From the NCBI GenBank assembly GCA_943354075.1, contig CALRBL010000023.1, positions 1-7,903 on the forward strand: a DNA stretch of 7,903 bases, read 5' to 3'. Under the pieces are notes generated by a model. The model worked only from the letters and a program-made list of their open reading frames with translations, searched no databases and had not been told where the DNA came from. How positions within the stretch are numbered: position 1 is the first letter of the stretch; every line of letters begins with the position of its first letter. Below are positions 1 to 4,955 of this stretch, in pieces. Source of the stretch: Candidatus Nomurabacteria bacterium (GTDB lineage Bacteria > Patescibacteriota > Minisyncoccia > Phycocordibacterales > CALRBL01). The position numbers and the translations under genes were made by a program.

Positions 1-1075
1 TGAACGCTGGCGGCGTGGATAAGGCATGCAAGTCAAACGGCTCTTTTTAGCAATATTAAGAGTAGTGGCAAACGAGGTAGTAACACGTAGGTATTTCCCC
101 CGAAGTCTGGAATAATTCGCCGAAAGGCGGACTAATACTGGATAGTCTCTAAGGAGTAAAGATTTATCGCTTTGGGAAAAGCCTGCGGGATATCAGCTAG
201 TTGGTAGGGTAAAAGCCTACCAAGGCTATGACGTCTAGGGGAGGTGAGAGCCTGACCCCCACCGATGGAACTGAGACACGGTCCATACACCTACGGGTGG
301 CCGCAGTCGAGAATCTTCCGCAATGGACGAAAGTCTGACGGAGCGACGCCGCGTGGTTGATGAAGTCCTTCGGGACGTAAAAACCTTTTATGAGGGAGAA
401 AGTCATTGATAGTACCTCATGAATAAGGGGTTGCTAAACTCGTGCCAGCAGCAGCGGTAATACGAGTGCCCCGAGCGTTATCCGGAATTATTGGGCGTAA
501 AGGGTGTGTAGGTGGTTGTGTTAGTCTTCTGTTAAAGCTCCCGGCTTAACCGGGAAAATGCAGAGGAAACGGCACGGCTAGAGGACGTAAGAGGTTTGCG
601 GAACTCATGGTGTAGGGGTGAAATCCGTTGATATCATGGGGAACACCGAAAGCGAAGGCAGCAAACTGGTGCGTTCCTGACACTGAAACACGAAAGCGTG
701 GGTAGCGAAGAGGATTAGATACCCTCGTAGTCCACGCCCTAAACGATCTTCTCTGGCTATTTGGAGTATCGACCCTCTAAGTGGCGAAGCTAACGCGTTA
801 AGAGAAGCGCCTGGGTAGTACGATCGCAAGATTAAAACTCAAAGGAATAGACGGGGACTTGCACAAGTAGTGGATTATGTGTCTTAATTCGATGATAAAC
901 GAAGAACCTTACCAGGGTTTGAAACCTACGTGTAAGCCTTAGGAAACTTTGGCCCTCGCAAGACTAGTAGGCAGGTGATGCATGGCCGTCGTCAGTTCGT
1001 GGTTTGAATTGTTCCCTTAAGTGGGGTAACGAACGCAACCCTCGTTGGCTGTTACAAGTGTCAGCCGAGACTGCC

Positions 1076-1172
1076 CAGATTCCAGTTTGGAATTGGGTAG
1101 GCGAGAAGATGAAATGGTTAGAAAAAATTTGGTAGTCTTTAGACCTACCCCAGAATTCTTAGTTGAAATCTG
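1076..1172 (+). other. Helix 39 expansion segment in 16S rRNA
   Basis: E. coli has about 11 bases between GAGACTGCC and GGAGGAAGG; here there are 97. The added sequence folds. CCCAGATT (1074-1081) pairs with AATCTGGG (1167-1174), extending helix 39, and GGGTAGG (1095-1101) pairs with CCTACCC (1144-1150). It has no ORF worth calling and no clear intron boundary, so it reads as a retained expansion rather than a spliced element. Confidence 0.65.
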
Positions 1173-1478
1173 GGAGGAAGGCGAGGATGACGCCAGGTCA
1201 GCATGTCCCTCTGATATCCTGGGCTGAACACATAATACAATGGCCGTTACAATAAGACGCAATACCGTAAGGTGGAGCCAACCTTTTTAAAAGCGGCCTA
1301 AGTTCGGATTGAGGTCTGCAACTCGACCTCATGAAGCTGGAATTACTAGTAATCGCAGGTCAGCTATACTGCGGTGAATACGTTCTCAAGTCTTGTACTC
1401 ACAATAAAAGCGCGCAGCAGCGTATATTTCTAAGTGGTTAAAATCCACTTTCTCAAAAGGAATAGTCGACGGATAGCG

Positions 1479-1496
1479 CGGAATCGTGAGATTTCG
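1479..1496 (+). other. EBS1-like hairpin in the 16S intron
   Basis: A 6-bp stem (CGGAAU with AUUUCG, one G-U pair) presents the hexaloop CGUGAG. Loop bases 1486-1490 (GUGAG) pair perfectly with the last five bases of exon 1, CUCAC (1398-1402). Display in a terminal loop is how group II introns present exon-binding site 1 in domain I. A second GUGAG occurs at about 1592-1596, but beside an internal stem, so it is the less likely candidate. Confidence 0.5.
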
Positions 1497-1758
1497 TGTG
1501 AAGGATCCTTAGACAAAAAGCAGCCCGACCAATGCACTATATTATTATCTGCATTGAAAAAGACGAATCGACCTACTACCAAATTAAAGGGTGGTGAGGG
1601 TAGGGAAGATTCATAAAAAGTCTTGTTGGGATGTTTGGAACAGAAATATACGTAACCTGCGGAGATCTGATGTTGATTAATAAACTTACGCAACATCAGA
1701 AGTCAGCTGTGTCATAGTAACCTCTCTCAATTTTTGAGAGAATGAAGGACACACTCAT

Positions 1759-2190
1759 ATGCAAGATTTAAACCCAGAATACATTGTCGGATTAGTAGAT
1801 GGTGAAGGAAGCTTTACTGTGTATGTCCGTGATCCTAAATTACCTATTTTAACTCGAAGGGTGACAGTAGAACCAAAATTCTATGTGAAGCTCATCGAGC
1901 GAGATAAGAAAATTTTAGAACAATTGAAGCACTATTTTGGTTGCGGAATGATTTACTCCCAAAAGGATAAACGTCCCAACCATCAAAATTGCTATCGATA
2001 CGAAGTATTCAATAGAAATGATCTCATAAATATCATTATCCCATTTTTCAAGAAGCATCAGCTTCGATTCCCGTCAAAAAGGAACGATTTTGAGATTTTT
2101 TGCAAAATGATGGATATGATATACAGAAAAGATCATCTCTCGAAAGTTGGTTTGGATCAGTTGTTTAAGTTGAAGCAACGCATGCATTAG
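1759..2190 (+). CDS. Intron-encoded LAGLIDADG homing endonuclease, single-motif
   Basis: 143 aa. Residues 9-17 read IVGLVDGEG, a clear LAGLIDADG helix. E16 sits at the position of the metal-binding acidic residue, and SF follows as in many family members. With a single motif and this length the active enzyme should be a homodimer, like the I-CreI type. Such enzymes cut the intronless allele, here the 16S decoding region, so the intron is copied into it. The rest is basic and lysine-rich, with no second motif. The ATG is preceded by GAAGGA (1744-1749) with a 9-nt spacer, the only well-placed Shine-Dalgarno in the window, and by a hairpin at 1723-1741. The stop directly abuts the domain V-like hairpin. 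The reading frame is intact, so the enzyme may be active. Target specificity cannot be read from sequence. Confidence 0.9.
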   Translation: MQDLNPEYIVGLVDGEGSFTVYVRDPKLPILTRRVTVEPKFYVKLIERDKKILEQLKHYFGCGMIYSQKDKRPNHQNCYRYEVFNRNDLINIIIPFFKKHQLRFPSKRNDFEIFCKMMDMIYRKDHLSKVGLDQLFKLKQRMH

Positions 2191-2192
2191 AG

Positions 2193-2227
2193 CTCGCGTA
2201 GTGCGGGAAATCCGCTCGCTACGTGGG
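2193..2227 (+). other. Domain V-like catalytic hairpin of a group II intron
   Basis: The lower helix is CUCGCGUAGU (2193-2202) with GCUACGUGGG (2218-2227). A 2-nt bulge UC (2216-2217) sits on the 3' side only. The upper helix is GCGG/CCGC (2203-2206, 2212-2215) with loop GAAAU. Counting five pairs down from the bulge places the triad CGC at 2195-2197, opposite GUG, with the central G-U wobble expected of a group II triad. CGC triads are known in group IIC introns. It starts right after the endonuclease stop codon. Differences from the canonical 34-nt form are one pair fewer in the upper stem and a pentaloop instead of GNRA. Confidence 0.55.
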
Positions 2228-2230
2228 AAC

Positions 2231-2257
2231 GGCAATTCGTAGTTTAACGAATCCAAT
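2231..2257 (+). other. Domain VI-like hairpin and intron 3' end, no bulged branch-point A
   Basis: The stem is AUUCGU (2235-2240) with ACGAAU (2247-2252) and loop AGUUUA. GG (2231-2232) can pair with CC (2253-2254), leaving only CA bulged, on the 5' side. The tail is AAU. A lariat-forming group II intron has an unpaired A on the 3' strand 7-8 nt from the splice site; here that strand is fully paired. This suggests splicing by hydrolysis rather than branching. Confidence 0.4.
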
Positions 2258-2375
2258 CGCCCGTCAACTCAAGGGAACCAGGAATACCCGAAATCTCACT
2301 ATGTGGGCTTACGGTAAGCTTGGTAACAGGGAGTAAGTCGTAACAAGGCACGGGTAGCGGAAGCTGCTCGTGGAA
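2258..2375 (+). rRNA. rrs: 16S rRNA exon 2 (helix 44 3' strand and helix 45), no anti-SD tail
   Basis: This is the 3' exon after the intron. It starts at the base equivalent to E. coli C1400 (CGCCCGTCAAC) and includes the GUCGUAACAAGG strand that carries the decoding adenines 1492/1493. Helix 45 has its GGAA loop (the dimethyl-A1518/1519 site) near 2359-2362. The usual sequence after helix 45 is GGATCACCTCCTTT. Here it reads GGAATAATTCAATTTG, so conservation breaks after GGA at about 2374 and the CCTCC core is absent. I found no CACCTCC elsewhere downstream in the window. The gene may truly end without an anti-SD, a second insertion may separate it, or the contig may be misjoined. Confidence 0.85.
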
Positions 2376-2543
2376 TAATTCAATTTGAAACCGTTTTGCA
2401 ACTCTTCGGAGGGGCAAAGCTTACAGATGTCGATTTTGCGCGTTCCAATTGGACGCACAAAGGTTTGCCGGAACTCAAAACCGGTTGGCACTCTGGAAAG
2501 ACAGGGACAAAAAATTTAGGACGGAACAAAATAAAGAGTAAAG
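2376..2543 (+). other. Structured non-coding 3' flank of 16S rRNA
   Basis: No recognisable gene lies between the end of 16S similarity and the hairpin at 2544. Several pairings are visible. CTC-TTCG-GAG at about 2401-2410 is a UUCG-loop hairpin enclosed by TTTGC/GCAAA. GCG and CGC flank the palindrome TCCAATTGGA around 2438-2456. CCGG/CCGG pairs near 2469-2485, and AACCGTTTTG near 2389-2398 can pair with CAAAACCGGTT downstream. It could be a pre-16S processing stalk, part of a second insertion, or an unusual rRNA tail. The open frame from 2396 to 2581 resembles nothing I know and runs through the hairpin, so I do not call it. Confidence 0.4.
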
Positions 2544-2573
2544 CAACAGGCGCCCCTTACGGGGCGCCTGTTG
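2544..2573 (+). terminator. 13-bp GC-rich hairpin ending the 16S transcription unit
   Basis: A perfect inverted repeat, CAACAGGCGCCCC and GGGGCGCCTGTTG, with loop TTAC. There is no T-run after it (ACGTATAGG follows), so termination is inferred from stem strength and position. Its last three bases form the start of the TTGACG -35 box of the next promoter. Confidence 0.5.
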
Positions 2574-2599
2574 ACGTATAGGTTGAAATGTGATAGTAT
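2571..2599 (+). promoter_or_regulatory. Sigma70-type promoter with extended -10 for the 49-aa gene
   Basis: TTGACG (2571-2576), a 17-bp spacer, then TAGTAT (2594-2599) preceded by TG at 2591-2592, an extended -10. Transcription should start near 2606, only about 8 bases before the ATG at 2614, so the message would be nearly leaderless. Confidence 0.5.
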
Positions 2600-2613
2600 A
2601 TATAGCGAACAAT

Positions 2614-2763
2614 ATGCCTAAATCACATAGTTCCGCGTCAGCCCCCTCCAGTCAGAATGATGGAGAGGGGATCACAGAGGTCGGGTTCTACGTACGTTTA
2701 ATTGCCCTTTTGGGGGCTGGAGGATTCGGTATCTTTCTTCTCGTACGGGGAATCAACCTCTAA
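2614..2763 (+). CDS. 49-aa single-span membrane protein, unknown function
   Basis: I do not recognise a family. The predicted protein has a Ser/Pro-rich soluble N-terminus (residues 2-22), then a hydrophobic Gly-rich stretch (about 24-43, centred on LIALLGAGGFGIFLLV) that could span the membrane once, ending in RGINL. The frame is bounded by ATG and TAA, has a good promoter just upstream, and has no Shine-Dalgarno. DNA inside it can also pair (CCCCTCCA 2643-2650 with TGGAGAGGGG 2661-2670), so a structured RNA is an alternative. The next gene is also a tiny single-span membrane protein, which makes a real gene more likely. Confidence 0.5.
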   Translation: MPKSHSSASAPSSQNDGEGITEVGFYVRLIALLGAGGFGIFLLVRGINL

Positions 2764-2766
2764 AAA

Positions 2767-2796
2767 TTAACAATCCACAGAGGAAAAAATTATAAA
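2767..2796 (+). promoter_or_regulatory. Promoter for the 65-aa gene
   Basis: TTAACA (2767-2772), an 18-bp spacer, then TATAAA (2791-2796). The start would be near 2803, about 22 bases before the TTG at 2825. The AGAGGA at 2779-2784 lies inside the spacer, so it would not be in this transcript. Confidence 0.45.
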
Positions 2797-2824
2797 AACT
2801 CTTCATCATCATCACGTTTCGTTC

Positions 2825-3022
2825 TTGCTGTGGTCAAAGCGAGCTCGTCGCAATCGCTCGGTGTCCGATCTAAAGAAAGGTATCGAGCGGGCTTCTGATG
2901 CTTTCAGTCTATTCCTCGATCGCTGGGTCCTTCCCCCGCTCAAGGTATTGCTAGTCTTCTTCATAGCAACACTTGTCATTGGTCAACTCGGATGGCAGAT
3001 CTGGCATCATTTTGCCCATTGA
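2825..3022 (+). CDS. 65-aa basic single-span membrane protein, unknown function
   Basis: No family recognised. The N-terminus is strongly basic (KRARRNR, residues 5-11). An amphipathic stretch follows (SDLKKGIERASDAFSLFLD), then one strong transmembrane helix at about residues 38-56 (PLKVLLVFFIATLVIGQLG), and the end is WQIWHHFAH. The positive-inside rule predicts a cytoplasmic N-terminus. The start is uncertain. TTG 2825 fits the promoter. An in-frame ATT at 2789 with AGAGGA four bases upstream would add 12 residues including four histidines, but needs a rare start codon and a different promoter. An intrinsic terminator follows 17 bases after the stop, which supports a real expressed gene. 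Confidence 0.55.
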   Translation: MLWSKRARRNRSVSDLKKGIERASDAFSLFLDRWVLPPLKVLLVFFIATLVIGQLGWQIWHHFAH

Positions 3023-3039
3023 GAAGGTTTTCATCGAAT

Positions 3040-3076
3040 CCACCCCGCGCTTCCAAGCGTCGGGGTGGCTTTTCAT
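3040..3076 (+). terminator. Rho-independent terminator after the 65-aa gene
   Basis: The stem is CCACCCCG with CGGGGTGG, extended by CGCT/AGCG around a TCCA loop with one bulged T, and is followed by CTTTTCATTT. It separates the small membrane protein genes from the tRNA-Ile unit. Confidence 0.8.
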
Positions 3077-3147
3077 TTGGGGGATTTTTTGGTAGAGTGC
3101 TCAACACGACGCTGGCCCATCGCGGAGGAAGAACCGCGCTGGACGCT

Positions 3148-3186
3148 GCATTTTGCAGCTACGCCGTGGCGGCGTAGGCAAAATGC
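3148..3186 (+). repeat. Strong imperfect hairpin overlapping the 5' end of tRNA-Ile
   Basis: The outer arms GCATTTTGC (3148-3156) and GCAAAATGC (3178-3186) match perfectly. After a 2-nt AG bulge, the inner arms CTACGCCG (3159-3166) and CGGCGTAG (3170-3177) match perfectly around TGG. The right arm contains the first two bases of the mature tRNA (3185-3186), so the leader fold competes with the acceptor stem. The preceding bases can form CGCGG/CCGCG (3121-3125, 3134-3138). The whole 3101-3180 stretch is GC-rich compared with its surroundings. A likely -10, TAGAGT, sits at 3093-3098. Confidence 0.65.
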
Positions 3187-3257
3187 GCGCATAGCTCAGT
3201 TGGTAGAGCATTCGACTGATACTCGAAAGGTCCTAGGTTCGAACCCTAGTGCGCGCA
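3185..3257 (+). tRNA. tRNA-Ile(GAT)
   Basis: A complete 73-nt cloverleaf. The acceptor is GCGCGCA/TGCGCGC, the D arm GCTC/GAGC, the anticodon stem TTCGA/TCGAA with loop CTGATAC (anticodon GAT), the T arm CTAGG/CCTAG with the standard loop TTCGAAC, and the discriminator A73. The 3' CCA is not encoded (CAC follows), so a CCA-adding enzyme is required. tRNA-Ile(GAT) usually lies in the 16S-23S spacer; here it is about 0.8 kb past the 16S, with no 23S after it. Confidence 0.97.
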
Positions 3258-3259
3258 CA

Positions 3260-3288
3260 CTGACGGTCGTCGGTACCAATATTAATAT
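3260..3288 (+). promoter_or_regulatory. Possible promoter for pyk
   Basis: CTGACG (3260-3265), a 17-bp spacer and TAATAT (3283-3288), giving a start near 3295 and a leader of about 18 nt. The boxes are imperfect, and the T-rich DNA offers alternatives. Read-through from the tRNA-Ile promoter is also possible, since no terminator separates them. Confidence 0.3.
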
Positions 3289-3312
3289 TTTTAATTTTTT
3301 ACACAGTATTTT

Positions 3313-4737
3313 ATGATTCCCGCAAAGAAAACCAAGATCGTCTGCACTATCGGTCCCGCAACTGAAAGCGAAGAGAATCTCAGTAAGCTCCTCAAGGCTG
3401 GTATGAATGTTATGCGCATCAATTTCTCTCACGGAGACTTTAAAGAGCATCAGGGTAAGGTTGATAATCTTAAAAAAGCTATCAAATCGACCGGTGTTTC
3501 CGCAGCCATCCTCCAGGATCTTGGAGGTCCTAAGATCCGTACGGGAGAGTTTGGTACTGATAGTGGCCGTGTCACCATCAAGAAGGGACAGAAGTTTATT
3601 CTTACCACCGAAAAAATCATTGGAACTGAGAACAAGGTTCATATCAACTACGAGAAGCTTCCTAAGGAAATAAAAGTCGGAGAGCGTATTATGCTTGACG
3701 ATGGAAAGAAAGAGCTTCTTGTTGAAGCGATCAAGGGTAAAGAAATTCATACCAAAGTCATTGCCGGCGGGGAATTGAAGGGTCGTCGAGGAGCTAACTT
3801 TCCTGATACTAATCTTTCCATTAGCTCCCTTACTCCGAAGGATGTTTCTGATCTTGAGTTCGGCATTAAGAACAAAGTAGACTTTGTCGCACTCTCATTC
3901 GTGCGTCGTCCATCTGATGTTATAGAGCTTCGACGATTGCTCGACAAAGCAAAGTCAAACGCCTCTATCATTTCGAAGATCGAGACTCCTCAAGCTGTCG
4001 CTGATATTGATAAGATTATTGAACTTTCTGACGGTATCATGGTTGCTCGCGGAGATCTTGCTGTAGAGATTCCTGCTGAAGAAGTGCCTCTCGTCCAGAA
4101 GATGATTATCAAGAAATGTAACGAGGCAGGGAAGCCTGTCATCACCGCGACACAGATGCTCGAATCTATGATCCATTCTCCAGTACCTACTCGTGCTGAA
4201 GTGTCTGATATTGCGAATGCTATTCTCGATGGAACCGACGCCATCATGCTTTCCGAAGAGACTACTCTTGGTGATTACCCTATTAAGGCTGTAGAAACTA
4301 TGACTCGTGTGGCGGTACATGTAGAAGGCGATCTTCTTCACCGACAACTTCTCAATGGTGATAAAGAAACTGTTAGTACTGTTGGAGAATCTGTCGCTGC
4401 GTCTGCTGTAAAGACTGCTGATCAGGTGGGTGCCAAGTATATCGTAGCTCTCACTGAACGCGGATATAGCGCTCGTATGACCGCTCGTCACCGAAGTACT
4501 ATGCCTATTATTGTAGTTACTCCAAACGAAGAGACTTTTAACAAGTCGAATCTTCTTTTCGGTTGCTACCCTGTCATGATAGGTCGATTCAAGTCATTTG
4601 ACGACACTGTTGCACATATCAAGCCGCTTCTTACTAAAGAAAAACTTGCAAAGAAGGGAGATAAGATTGTCTTGGTGTCTGGTGTTCCTTTTGGTAAGGT
4701 GACCGAGGCTAATATCATGATGGTTGAAACTCTCTAG
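3313..4737 (+). CDS. pyk: Pyruvate kinase
   Basis: 474 aa, full length (E. coli PykF is 470). It makes pyruvate and ATP from phosphoenolpyruvate and ADP, the last step of glycolysis, in the cytosol. The A-domain opens with KTKIVCTIGPA (7-16). Active-site motifs visible: MRINFSHGD (34-42, R35), LQDLGGPKIRTG (67-78), SKIET (221-225, with catalytic K222 and metal ligand E224), VARGDLAVE (244-252, D248), ITATQMLESM (277-286) and the TRAEVSDIANAILDGTDA block. The B-domain lid lies at about 79-168 and the C-terminal allosteric domain after about 345. There is no extra C-terminal PEP-utiliser domain. The usual GDLGVE reads GDLAVE, a mild change. The ATG has no Shine-Dalgarno (ACACAGTATTTT precedes it). 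In small fermentative CPR cells this is a main ATP source. Confidence 0.97.
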   Translation: MIPAKKTKIVCTIGPATESEENLSKLLKAGMNVMRINFSHGDFKEHQGKVDNLKKAIKSTGVSAAILQDLGGPKIRTGEFGTDSGRVTIKKGQKFILTTEKIIGTENKVHINYEKLPKEIKVGERIMLDDGKKELLVEAIKGKEIHTKVIAGGELKGRRGANFPDTNLSISSLTPKDVSDLEFGIKNKVDFVALSFVRRPSDVIELRRLLDKAKSNASIISKIETPQAVADIDKIIELSDGIMVARGDLAVEIPAEEVPLVQKMIIKKCNEAGKPVITATQMLESMIHSPVPTRAEVSDIANAILDGTDAIMLSEETTLGDYPIKAVETMTRVAVHVEGDLLHRQLLNGDKETVSTVGESVAASAVKTADQVGAKYIVALTERGYSARMTARHRSTMPIIVVTPNEETFNKSNLLFGCYPVMIGRFKSFDDTVAHIKPLLTKEKLAKKGDKIVLVSGVPFGKVTEANIMMVETL

Positions 4738-4756
4738 AAAATCTGTTACATTCTTC

Positions 4757-4775
4757 CTACACATCTAATGTGTAG
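4757..4775 (+). terminator. Small hairpin between pyk and tRNA-Asp
   Basis: CTACACAT and ATGTGTAG form 8 bp around CTA, followed by only TTT and then the tRNA start at 4779. It could be a weak terminator for pyk or a processing signal. TCTAAT (4764-4769), inside it, is also a fair -10 box for the tRNA, although I see no good -35. Confidence 0.4.
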
Positions 4776-4778
4776 TTT

Positions 4779-4850
4779 GCGGCTGTAGCTCAACGGTAGA
4801 GCACTCCCCTGTCACGGGAGAGGCCGTGGGGTCAGCACCCATCAGCCGCG
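4779..4850 (+). tRNA. tRNA-Asp(GTC) with atypical T-loop
   Basis: A 72-nt cloverleaf. The acceptor is GCGGCTG/CAGCCGC, the D arm GCTC/GAGC with a short loop AACGGTA, the anticodon stem CTCCC/GGGAG with loop CTGTCAC (anticodon GTC, with C38 as expected for Asp), and the T stem GTGGG/CCCAT. G73 is the Asp discriminator. The T-loop is GTCAGCA instead of the TTCRANN type: T54 is G and A58 is G, so the invariant T54-A58 pair is lost. CCA is not encoded. All stems pair, so the gene is not obviously decayed. Confidence 0.9.
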
Positions 4851-4860
4851 CAAACAAAAA

Positions 4861-4886
4861 GAACCATAGAAATATGGTTCTTTTTT
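4861..4886 (+). terminator. Rho-independent terminator after tRNA-Asp
   Basis: GAACCATA and TATGGTTC pair around GAAA, then TTTTTT. The A-run before the stem (4854-4860) extends the pairing and would let it also work on the other strand. Confidence 0.9.
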
Positions 4887-4929
4887 AGCTATAGCTTTTT
4901 AAGTTGGGGGTGTACAATTAATAAAACCT

Positions 4930-4955
4930 ATTAAGAATTTAGTCTAATTCTTAAT
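4930..4955 (+). repeat. AT-rich 10-bp inverted repeat upstream of the TSP3 gene
   Basis: ATTAAGAATT and AATTCTTAAT form a perfect 10-bp dyad around TAGTCT. GATTTTTATT follows, so it may act as a second terminator. It also overlaps the likely -35 of the next gene (TTAATG, 4951-4956), so a repressor operator is equally possible. Confidence 0.45.

Larger units (their letters stand above)
1403..2257 (+). mobile_element. 855-nt rRNA intron, group II-like, encoding a LAGLIDADG endonuclease
   Basis: The boundaries are unambiguous because removing 1403-2257 restores the conserved TACTCAC/CGCCCGTC junction. The insert starts AATAAAAGCGCGC and ends CCAAU. It lacks the terminal G of a group I intron. 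Group II signs are: (1) loop 1486-1490 GUGAG, complementary to exon 1 end CUCAC (1398-1402), as EBS1/IBS1; (2) a domain V-like hairpin at 2193-2227; (3) a domain VI-like hairpin at 2231-2254; (4) the 3' end AU. A GUGYG-like start, GCGCG, begins at 1410, after 7 extra bases. A possible domain I closing helix is 1412-1418 with 1706-1712. Other hairpins are 1432-1450, 1530-1556, 1666-1700 and 1723-1741. The ORF lies between domain I and domain V, about where domain IV sits. The group II assignment is my inference by eye. Confidence 0.8.
1..2375 (+). rRNA. rrs: 16S ribosomal RNA, 5'-truncated by window edge, intron-interrupted
   Basis: Small-subunit rRNA. The window opens at TGAACGCTGGCGGC, about E. 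coli position 30, so roughly 29 bases are missing on the left. Universal blocks follow in order: the 530 loop (GTGCCAGCAGCAGCGGTAA, 442-460), the 790 loop (714-733), AAACTCAAAGGAAT (835-848), the 1391 region (TTGTACTCAC, 1393-1402) and GTCGTAACAAGG (2337-2348). Exon 1 is 1-1402 and exon 2 is 2258-2375; joined, they restore TACTCAC/CGCCCGTC. Relative to E. coli there is a net deletion before position 515 and an expansion of about 86 nt in helix 39 (1076-1172). Base changes in the 530 and 790 hairpins are compensated, which argues for a functional gene. Overall character is CPR/Parcubacteria-like. The end is set where similarity stops, right after helix 45; no CCTCC anti-SD follows. Confidence 0.95.

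Noticed and set aside
1045..1227. 60-codon open frame on the + strand
   Set aside because: It lies inside 16S helices 34-39 and is explained by rRNA and the helix 39 expansion; the protein has no recognisable features.
1501..1510. Palindrome AAGGATCCTT in the intron as a possible endonuclease or protein site
   Set aside because: A 10-bp palindrome alone is weak evidence, and homing sites lie in the intronless exon junction, not inside the intron.
1403..2257. Classifying the 16S insert as a group I intron
   Set aside because: A group I intron normally follows a U and ends in G; this one follows C and ends in U. I found no convincing P7 pairing or R/S core. The exon-pairing loop and domain V-like hairpin fit group II better.
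2396..2581. 61-codon open frame starting TTG, containing LFGGAKLTDVDF
   Set aside because: It runs through the 13-bp GC hairpin and into the next promoter, has no start signal and matches no family I know. The DNA shows RNA-like pairing instead.
2992..3316. Open frames on the + strand across the terminator and tRNA-Ile
   Set aside because: They overlap an intrinsic terminator, a long hairpin and a full tRNA, so coding is very unlikely.
3196..4491. Long open frames on the - strand (184 and 178 codons) opposite tRNA-Ile and pyk
   Set aside because: Antisense shadows of tRNA-Ile and the highly conserved pyruvate kinase; the translated sequences are low-complexity and have no start signals.
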